Assembly: GCF_051401765.1 (NCBI RefSeq)
Contig: NW_027480543.1
Location: 434,001-498,000, forward strand
Direction: 5' to 3'
Source of the DNA: Calliopsis andreniformis
Taxonomy: Eukaryota; Arthropoda; Insecta; Hymenoptera; Andrenidae
DNA length: 64,000 nt
The notes below the pieces were generated by a model, which saw nothing but the letters and a program-made list of their open reading frames with translations, had not been told where the DNA came from and did no database searches. The translations under genes and the position numbers were made by a program. The number at the start of each line of letters is the position of its first letter. The stretch's first letter is position 1. Of this stretch, positions 52,840 to 62,411 are shown piece after piece.

Positions 52840-53474
52840 ATTCTATTGAGTATTGAGAATTGAGGATTGATGGTTGAGTACTGAGGACTGAGGATTGAGG
52901 ATTGAAGGTTGAGTATTGAGGATTCAGAATTGAGGTTTGAGGACTGAGGATTGAGGATTGAGAATTAAGGATTGTTGATAGAGTATTGAAGATTGAGGAT
53001 TGGGTACTGAGGATTGAAGAATGAGGATTGAGGATTGAGGATTGAGGATATAGGATTGGAGATTGATTATTGAGGATTGAAGATTGGGGATTGAGGATTG
53101 AGGATTGATGGTTGAGTACTGAGGACTGAGGATTGAGGATTGAAGTTTGAGTATTGAGGATTCAGAGTTGAGGGTTGAGGACTGAGGATTGAGGATTGAA
53201 GATTGAGTATTGAGGATTGAAGATTGAGGATTGAGGTTTGAGGATTGAGGATTGAGGATGATGTCTGAGGGTTGAGGATTGAGGTTTGAGGACTGAGGAC
53301 TGAGGATTGAGGACTGAGGCTTGAGGATGAGGGCTGAGGGTCGGGGATTGAGGTTTGACGGCTGAGGACTGAGGATTGAGAATTGAGAATTAAGGATTGT
53401 TGATAGAGGATTGAAGATTGAGGATTGGGTATTGAGGATTGAAGAATGAGGATTGAGGATTGAGGATTGAGGAT

Positions 53475-53753
53475 TCAGGGTTGTGGATCTAGGATTTGAG
53501 ATTGATTATTGAGTATTGAAGATTGGGGATTGAGGATTGAGGATTGAGGATATAGGATTGGAGATTGATTATTGAGGATTGAAGATTGGGGATTGAGGAT
53601 TGAGGATTGAGGATCTAGGATTGGAGATTGAAGATTGAAGATTCAGGATTGAGGGTTGAGGATTGAGGACGGGGACTGACGGTTGAGGATTGAGGTGTGA
53701 GGATTCAGGATTGAGGATTGAGGACTGAGGCTTGAGGATTGAGGATTGAGCAT
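53475..53753 (+). repeat. GGATNTAGG module in U2
   Basis: Offset 2,055 from the U1 module. Differs by GATTCAGG near 53643 and GAGGTGTGAGG near 53694; the first creates a stop in the - strand frame that is open in the sister copy. Confidence 0.7.
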
Positions 53754-53944
53754 TGAGGATTGAAGATTGAGGACTGGCGATTGAGGATTGAAGATTGAGG
53801 ATTAAGGATTGAGGATTGGGGATTGAGGATGTAGGATTGGAGATTGATTATTGAGGATTGAAGATTGAGGATTGAGGATTCAGGATTGAGGATTGAGGAT
53901 GGAGGGTGAGGGCTGAGGGTTGAGGATTGAGGTTTGAGTATTGA

Positions 53945-53962
53945 ATCCTGAGAATTCAGGAT
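53945..53962. repeat. X box palindrome, perfect stem
   Basis: U2 second box, 2,055 bp from 51890. Confidence 0.85.
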
Positions 53963-54828
53963 ATTCCATTGAGTATTGGGAATTGAGGACTGATGGTTGA
54001 GTATTGAGGACTGAGGATTGAGGCTTGAAGGTTGAGTATTGATTATTCAGGATTGAGGTTTGAGGACTGAGGATTGAGGATTGAAGATTGAGTATTGAGG
54101 ATTGAAGATTGAGGATTGAGGATTGAGGATTGAGGATTGAGGATGATGTCTGTGGGTTGAGGATTGAGGTTTGAGGACTGAGGGCTGAGGATTGAAGACT
54201 GAGGGTTGAGGATGGGGGCAGAGGGTCGGGGATTGAGGTTTGACGACTGAGGATTGAGGATTGCGGACTGAGAATTGAGGATTGATGATTGAGGATTGAA
54301 GATAGAGGATTGGGTATTGAGGATTGAAGAATGAGTATTGAAGATTGAGGATTGATGATTAAGGATGTAGGATGGAGGATGAGGGCTGAGGGTTGAGGAT
54401 TGAGGTTTGAGGACTGAGGATTGAGGACTGAAGATTGAGGACTGAGGATTGAGGATTGATGATTGAGCATTGAGGATTGAAGATTGAAGGTTGGGGGTTG
54501 AGGATTGAAGATTGAGAATTAAGGATTGAAGATTGTGGATTGAGGATCTAGGACTGGAGATTGATTATTGAGGATTGAAGATTGAGGATTGAGGATTGAG
54601 GATTGAGGATTGAGTATTGAGGATGAGGACTGAGGGTTGAGGATTGAGGTTTGAGGAATGAGGATTGAGGCTTGAGGATTGAGGATTGAGGATTGAGGAT
54701 TGAGGATTGAGGATTGAGGATTGGGGATTGAATATTGAGTACTGAGGATTGAAGATTGAGGATTGAGGATTGAGTATTGAGGATGGAGGATGAGGGCTGA
54801 GGGTTGAGGATTGAGGTTTGAGTATTGA

Positions 54829-54846
54829 ATCCTGAGAATTCAGGAT
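54829..54846. repeat. X box palindrome, perfect stem
   Basis: Region E, just after U2. Confidence 0.85.
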
Positions 54847-55698
54847 ATTCTATTGAGTATTGAGAATTGAGCATTGACGGTTGAGTACTGAGGACTGAGG
54901 ATTGAGGATTGAAGGTTGAGTATTGATCACTGAGGATTGAGGACTGAGGATTGAGGATTGAGGATTGAGGATTGAAGATTGAATATTGAGGATTGAAGAT
55001 TGAGGATTGAGGATTGAGGGTTGAGGATGGAGGATGAGGGCTGAGGGTTGAGGATTGAGGTTTGAGGACTGAGGACTGAGGATTGAGGACTGAGGTTTGA
55101 GGATGGGGGCTGAGGGTCGGGGATTGAGGTTTGACGGCTGAGGACTGAGGATTAAGGATTGAGAATTAAGGATTGTTGATAGAGGATTGAAGATTGAGGA
55201 TCGGGTATTGAGGATTAAGGAATGAGGATTGAGGACTGAGGATTGAGGATTCAGGGTTGTGGATATAGGATTGGAGATTGATTATTGAGGATTGAAGATT
55301 GGGGATTGAGGATTGAGGATTGAGGATATAGGATTGGAGATTGATTATTGTGGATTGAAGATTGGGGATTGAGGATTGAGGATTGAGGATCTAGGATTGG
55401 AGATTGAAGATTGAGGATTGAGGATTGAGGGTTGAGGATTGAGGACGGGGACTGACGGTTGAGGATTGAGGTTTGAGGATTGAGAATTGAGGATGAGGAC
55501 TGAGGGTTGAGGATTAAGGTTTGAGGAATGAGGATTGAGGGCTGAGGATTGAGGATTGAGGATTGAGGATTGAGGATTGAGGATTGAGGATTGGGGATTG
55601 AATATTGTGTACTGAGGATTGATGATTGAGGATTGAGGATTGAGGATTGAGGATGGAGGATGAGGGCTGAGGGTTGAGGATTGAGGTTTGAGTATTGA

Positions 55699-55716
55699 AT
55701 CCTGAGAATTCAGGAT
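55699..55716. repeat. X box palindrome, perfect stem
   Basis: 870 bp from the preceding box. Confidence 0.85.
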
Positions 55717-57161
55717 ATTCTATTGAGTATTGAGAATTGAGCATTGATGGTTGAGTACTGAGGACTGAGGATTGAGGATTGAAGGTTGAGTATTGAGGAT
55801 TCAGAATTGAGGTTTGAGGACTGAGGATAGAGGATTGAAGATTGAGTATTGAGGATTGAAGTTTGAGGATTGAGGATTGAGGATTGGGGATTGAGGATGA
55901 TGTCTGAGGGTTTAGGATTGAGGTTTGAGGACTGAGGACTGAGGATTGAGGACTGAAGATTGAGGATGAGGGCTGAGGGTCGGGGATTGAGGTTTGACGA
56001 CTGAGGACTGAGGATTGAGGATTGAGAATTCAGGATTGTTGATAGAGGATTGAAGATTGAGGATTGGGTATTGAGGATTGGGTATTGAGGATTGAAGAAT
56101 GAGGATTGAGGATTGAGGATTGAGGATTGAGGGTTGAGGATCTAGGATTGGAGATTGATTGTTGTGGATTGAAGATTGGGGATTGAGGATTGAGGATTGA
56201 GGATCTAGGATTGGAGATTGATTATTGAGGATTGAAGATTGAGGATTGATTATTGAGGAATGAGAATTGAGAATTGAGGATGAGGTCTGAGGGTTGAGGA
56301 TTGAGGTTTGAGAAATGAGGATTGAGAATTGAGGATTGAGGATTGAGGATTGAAGATTGAATATTGAGGATTGAGGATTGAGGATTGAGAATTGAGGATG
56401 AGGACTGAGGGTTGATGATTGAGGTTTGAGGGGTGAGGATTAAGGGTTGAGGTTTGAGGGTTGAGGATTGAGGATTGAGGATTGAGTATTGAAGATTGAG
56501 TATTGATGCCTGAGGATTGTGGATTGAGGATTGAGGATTGAGGATTGAGGATTGAGGATTGAGGATTGAAGATTGAGTATTGAGGATTGAGGATTGAGGG
56601 TTGAGTTTTGAGGACGGGGACTGACGGTTGAGGATTGAGGTTTGAGGATTCAGGATTGAGGATTGAGGACTGAGGCTTGAGGATTGAGGATTGAGCATTG
56701 AGGATTGAAGATTGAGGATTAAAGATTGAGGATTGGGGATTGAGGATGTAGGATTGGAGATTGATTATTGAGGATTGAAGATTGAGGATTGAGGATTGAG
56801 AATTGAGAATTGAGAATTGAGAATTGAGGGTGAGGTCTGAGGGTTGAGGATTGAGGTTTGATGAACGAGGATTTAGGATTGAGGATTGAGGACTGAGGAT
56901 TGACGATTGAGTATTGAAGATTGAGGATTGATGACTGAGGAATGAGGACTGAGGATTGAGGATTGAGGATTGAGGATTGAAGATTGAGTATTGAGGATTG
57001 AAGGTTGAGGATTGTGGATTGAGGATTGAGGATTGAGGATTGAATATTGAGGATTGAGGATTGAGTATCTAGGATTGAAGATTGAGGATTGAGGATTGAG
57101 GATTGAGGATTGAGGATGGAGGGTGAGGGCTGAGGGTTGAGGATTGAGGTTTGAGTATTGA

Positions 57162-57179
57162 ATCCTGAGAATTCAGGAT
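57162..57179. repeat. X box palindrome, perfect stem
   Basis: ATTCCATTG subtype, in the block shared with 38171. Confidence 0.85.
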
Positions 57180-57299
57180 ATTCCATTGAGTATTGAGAAT
57201 TGAGGATTGATGGTTGAGTATTGAGGACTGAGGATTGAGGCTTGAAGGTTGAGTATTGATTATTCAGGATTGAGGTTTGAGGACTGAGGATTGAGGATT

Positions 57300-58888
57300 G
57301 AAGATTGAGTATTGAGGATTGAAGATTGAGGTTTGAGGATTGAGGATTGAGGATTGAGGATGATGTCTGTGGGTTGAGGATTGAGGTTTGAGGACTGAGC
57401 GCTGAGGATTGAAGACTGAGGGTTGAGTATGGGGGCAGAGGGTCTGGGATTGAGGTTTGACGACTGAGGATTGAGGATTGAGGACTGAGAATTGAGGATT
57501 GATTATTGAGGATTGAAGATAGAGGATTGGGTATTGAGGATTGAGGAATGAGGATTGAAGATTGAGGACATGATTAAGGATGTAGGATGGAGGATGAGGG
57601 CTGATGGTTGAGGATTGAGGTTTGAGGACTGAGGACTGAGGATTGAGGATTGAGAATTGAGAATTGAGGATTGAGGATTGAGGATTGAAAATTGAGTATT
57701 GAGGATTGGAGATTGACGATTGAGGATTGAGGACCGAGGATTGAGGATTGAGGATTGAAGATTGAGTATTGAGGATTGAAGATTGAGTATTGACGATTGA
57801 AGATTGCGTATTGAGGATTGAGGATAGAGGATTGAGTATTGAGGATAGAAGATTGAGGTTTGGGGACTGAGGATTGGGGATTGTAGATTGAGGATTGAGG
57901 AGTGAGGGTTGAGTATTGATGATTGAAGATTGAGTATTGGGTATTGATTATTGAAGAATGAGGATTGAGGATTGAGGATTGAGGATTGAGGATTGAAGAT
58001 TGAGTATTGAGGATTGAAGATTGAGGATTGAGGATTGAGTATTGAAGATTGAGGATTTGGGACTGAGGATTGAAGATTGAGGATTAGGATTGAGGATTGA
58101 GGATTGAGGACAGAGGATTGAGGATTGAAGAATGAGGATTGAGCATTGAGGATTGAGGATTGAGGATTGAAGATTGAGTATTGAGGATTGAAGATTGGAG
58201 ATTGAGGATTTGGGAATGAGGATTGAAGGTTGAGTATTGAGGATTGAGGATTGTGAATTCAGGATTGAGGATTGAGGATTGAAGATTGAGGATTGGGTAT
58301 TGAGGATTGAAGAATGAGGATTGAGGATTGAGGATTGAAGTTTGAGGATTGAAGATTGAGGCTTGAGGATTGAAGATTGACGATTGAGGATTGAGGATAG
58401 AGGATTGAGGATTGAGGATTGAGGATTGAGTGTTGAGGATTGAAGATTGAGTATTGAGGATTGAAGATTGAGGATTGAGGATTAAGGATTGAGGATTGAG
58501 GATTGAAGATTGAGTATTGAGGATTGAAGATTAAGATTGAGGATTGAGGATTGAGGATTGAGGATTGAAGATTGAGCATTGGGGACTGAGTATTGAGGGT
58601 TGAGTGATGAGAATTGATGTTTGCGGATAGAGATCTGAAGATTGCACGTTGAGTATTAAGTATTGAAAACTGTGAATTGAGGATATCCTATTGAGGATTG
58701 AGGATTGACAACTGATTGTTGAGGACTCAGGGCTGAAGATTGATCATTCAGGATTGAGGATTCAGGTTTGACGTTTGAGGACTGAGGATTGAGGATTGGG
58801 TACTGGCGATTGAAGATTGATGATTGAGGATTGAAGATTGAGGATTGAGGATTGAAGACTGAGTATTGAGGATTGAAGATTGAGGATT
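57300..58888 (+). repeat. Dispersed duplicate, first copy (offset 5,112 bp)
   Basis: Matches 62412 to the window end. Shared rare features: GACTGAGCGCTGAGG, GAGTATGGGGGCAGAGG, and the phase-breaking GAGGACATGATTAAGG near 57566 and 62678. Single differences were seen, such as TTGAGGAATG (57541) versus TTGAAGAATG (62653). Confidence 0.85.
58662..58696. repeat. Y core, ATATCCT variant
   Basis: In the first 5,112 bp offset copy. Confidence 0.8.
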
Positions 58889-59374
58889 GAGGATTGAGGA
58901 TTTAGGATTGAGTACTGAGGATAGAAGATTGAGGATTGGGGACTGAGGATTGAAGACTGAGGATTGAGGATTGAGGATTGAGGATTGAGAATGAGTGCTG
59001 AGGTTTGAGGATTGAGGTTTGAGGTCTGAGGACTGAGGATTGAGGGTTGAGAATTGAGGATTGAGGATTGAAAATTGTTGATTGGGTATTGAGGATTGAA
59101 GAATGAGGATTGAGGATTAAGGATTGAGGATTGAGGATTGAGGATTGAAGATTGAGTATTCAGGATTGGAGATTGACGATTGAGGATTGAGGACCGAGGT
59201 TTGAGGATTGAGGACTGAAGATTGAGTATTGAGGATTGAAGATTGAGGATAGTGGATTGAGGATAGAGGATTGAGGTTTGAAGATTGAGGATTGGGGACT
59301 GAGTGTTGATGGTTGAGTGATGAGAATTGATGTTTGTGGATAGAGATTTGAAGATTGCAGGTTGAGTATTGAGT

Positions 59375-59409
59375 ATAGAAACCTGTGAATTGAGGATATT
59401 CTATTGAGG
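59375..59409. repeat. Y core, CCTGTGAATTG type
   Basis: Like 33578 but with ATATTCT and upstream GTTTGTGGATAGAG, so probably closer to the ancestral form. Confidence 0.8.
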
Positions 59410-60761
59410 ATTGAGGATTCACAACAGATTGTTGAGGACTGAGGGCTGAAGATTGAGGATTCAGGATTGAGGATTCAGGATTGACGTTTGAGGACTGAGG
59501 ATTGAGGATTGAGGATTGAGGATTGAGGATTGAGGATTGAGGATTGAAGATTGAGGATTGGGTATTGAGGATTGAACATCGAGGATTGAGGATTGAGTAT
59601 TGAGGTTTGAGGATTGAGGATTGAAGATTGAATATTGATGATTGAAGATTGAGGATCGAGGATTGCGAATTGAGGATTGAAGAATGAGGATTGAGGATTG
59701 AGGATTGAGGATTGAGGATCGAAAATTGAGTATTGAGAATCGAAGATTGAGGATTGAGGATTGAGTACTGAAGATTGAGGATTTGGGACTGAGGATTGAA
59801 GATTGAGGATTTAGGATTGAGCATTGAGGATTCAGGATTGAGGAATGAGTATTGAAGATTGAGGATTGGGTATTGAGGATTGAAGAATGAGGATTGAGGG
59901 TTGAGGATTGAGGATTGAAGATTGAGGATTGCGGATTGTCGATTGAGGATTGAGGATGAGGTCTGAGGATTGAGGATTGAGGATTGAAAATTGAGGATCG
60001 AGGATTGAGGAATGAGGATTGAGGATTGAAGATTGAGTATTGAGGATTGAAGATTGAGGATTGAGGATTGAGGATTGAGGATTGATGATTGAAGATTGTG
60101 TATTGAAGATTGAAGATTGAGGATTGAGAATTGAGAATTGAGGATTGAGGATTGAGGATTGAGGATTGAGTATTGAGGATGATGTCTGAGGGTTGAGGAT
60201 TGAGGTTTGAGGACTGAGGACTGAGGATTGAGGACTGAGGTTTGAGGATGAGGGCTGAGGGTCGGGGATTGAGGTTTGACGGCTGAGGACTGAGGATTGA
60301 GGATTGAGAATTAAGGATTGTTGATAGAGGATTGAAGATTGAGGATTGGGTATTGAGGATTGAAGAATGAGGATTGATGATTGAGGATTGGGTGTTGAGG
60401 ACTGAACATTGAGGATTGAGGATTGAGGATTGAAGGTTGAATATTGATGAATGAAGATTAACGATTGAGGTCTGAGGATTGAGGATTGAGGATTGAAAAT
60501 TGAGGATTGAGGATTCAGGATTGAGGATTGAGGATTGAAGATTGAGTATTGAGGATTGAAGATTGAGGATTGAGGATTGAGGATTGAGGATTGATGATTG
60601 AGGATTGAGGATTGAAGATTGAGAATTGGGGATTGAGGATTGACGGTTGAGGATTGAGTATTGAGGATTGAGAATTGAGGATTGAGAATTGAAATTGAGT
60701 ATTGAGGATTGAAGGTTGAGGATTGAGATTTGATTATTGAATATTGTGGATTGAGTATTAA

Positions 60762-60779
60762 ACCATGAGAATTCAGGAT
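60762..60779. repeat. X box palindrome, two mismatches
   Basis: ACCATGA subtype; here preceded by GTATTAAA. Confidence 0.8.
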
Positions 60780-61450
60780 ATTCTATTGAGTATTGAGAAT
60801 TGAGGATTGATAGTTGAGTATTGAGGATTCATGGCTGATGGTTGTGTGTTGAATATTGAGGGTTGAGGATTGAGGATTGAGGATTGAGGATTGAGGATTG
60901 AAGATGGAGTATTGATGATTGAATACTGAGGATTGAGGATTGAGGTTTGAGGATTGAGGACGAGGACTGACGGTAGAGGATTGAGGTTTGAGGATTGAGG
61001 ATTGAGGATTGAGGACTGGTGATTGAGGATTGAGGGTTAAGCATTGAGGATTGAAGATTGAAGACTGGGGATTGAGGATTGATGATTGAGAATTAAGGAT
61101 TAAAGATTGTGGATTGAGGATCTAGGATTGGAGATTGATTATTGAGGATTGAAGATTGAGGATTGAGGATTGAGGATTGAGGATTGAGAATTGAGGATGA
61201 GGACTGAGGGTTGAGGATTGAGGATTGAGGAATGAGGATTGAGGGTTGAGGTTTGAGGATTGAGGATTGAGGATTGAGGATTGAGTATTGAAGATTGAGT
61301 ATTGATGCCTGAGGATTGAGGATTGAGGATTGAGGATTGAGGATTGGGGATTGAATATTGAGTACTGAGGATTGAAGATTGAGGATTGAGGATGAGGATT
61401 GAGGTTGGAGAATGAGGGCTGAGGGTTGAGGATTGAGGTTTGAGTATTGA

Positions 61451-61468
61451 ATCCTGAGAATTCAGGGT
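61451..61468. repeat. X box palindrome, one T-G pair
   Basis: TCAGGGT subtype, in the block shared with 52822. Confidence 0.82.
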
Positions 61469-62411
61469 ATTCTATTGAGTATTGAGAATTGAGGATTGAT
61501 GGTTGAGTACTGAGGACTGAGGATTGAGGATTGAAGGTTGAGTATTGAGGATTCAGAATTGAGGTTTGTGGACTGAGGATTGAGGATTGAGAATTAAGGA
61601 TTGTTGATAGAGTATTGAAGATTGAGGATTGGGTACTGAGGATTGAAGAATGAGGATTGAGGATTGAGGATTGAGGATATAGGATTGGAGATTGATTATT
61701 GAGGATTGAAGATTGGGGATTGAGGATTGAGGATTGATGGTTGAGTACTGAGGACTGAGGATTGAGGATTGAAGGTTGAGTATTGGGGATTCAGAGTTGA
61801 GGGTTGAGGACTGAGGATTGAGGATTGAAGATTGAGTATTGAGGATTGAAGATTGAGGATTGAGGATTGAGGATTGAGGATTGAGGATGCTGTCTGAGGG
61901 TTGAGGATTGAGGTTTGAGGACTGAGGACTGAGGATTGAGGACTGAGGCTTGAGGATGAGGGCTGAGGGTCGGGGATTGAGGTTTGACGGCTGAGGACTG
62001 AGGATTGAGGACTGAGAATTGAGGATTGATGATTGAGGATTGAAGATAGAGGATTGGGTATTGAAGATTGAAGAATGAGGATTGAAGATTGAGGATTGAT
62101 GATTAAGGATGTAGGATGGAGGATGAGGGCTGAGGGTTGAGGATTGAGGTTTGAGGACTGATGGCTGAGGATTGAGGATTGAGAATTGAGAATTGAGGAT
62201 TGAGGATTGAGGATTGAAAATTGAGTATTGAGGATTGATGATTGAGGATTGAGGATTGACGAATGAGGATTGAGGATTGAAGATTGAGTATTGAGCATTG
62301 AAGATTGAGGATTGAGGATTGAGGATTGAGGATTGAGGATTGAATATTGAAGATTGAGGATTGAGGATTGACGATTGAGGATTGAGGATTGAAGATTGAG
62401 TATTGAGGATT

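Larger units (their letters stand above)
52481..54535 (+). repeat. Tandem unit U2 (2,055 bp)
   Basis: Bounded by TGGATTGAGGATCTAGGA at 52481 and 54536. Matches the right part of U1 at an offset of exactly 2,055 (X box 51890 to 53945, module 51421 to 53476). A G to C change at 53644 puts an in-frame stop into the - strand reading frame that is open in U1, so the reading frame has not been maintained. Confidence 0.82.
54536..57299 (+). repeat. Mosaic heptamer region E
   Basis: Has three X boxes (54829, 55699, 57162), the first two 870 bp apart, GGATCTAGG and GGATATAGG blocks around 55.26 to 55.39 and 56.14 to 56.21 kb, and a segment at about 56.7 to 57.3 kb that repeats 37.7 to 38.3 kb. No gene seen. 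Confidence 0.72.
58889..62411 (+). repeat. Mosaic heptamer region F between the 5,112 bp copies
   Basis: Assembled from blocks found elsewhere: 59.1 to 59.8 kb resembles 33.3 to 34.0 and 35.3 to 36.0 kb, 60.4 to 61.1 kb resembles the 1.0 kb unit of 41 to 43 kb, and 61.1 to 61.9 kb resembles 52.5 to 53.3 kb. Contains Y core 59375 and X boxes 60762 and 61451. Confidence 0.72.
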
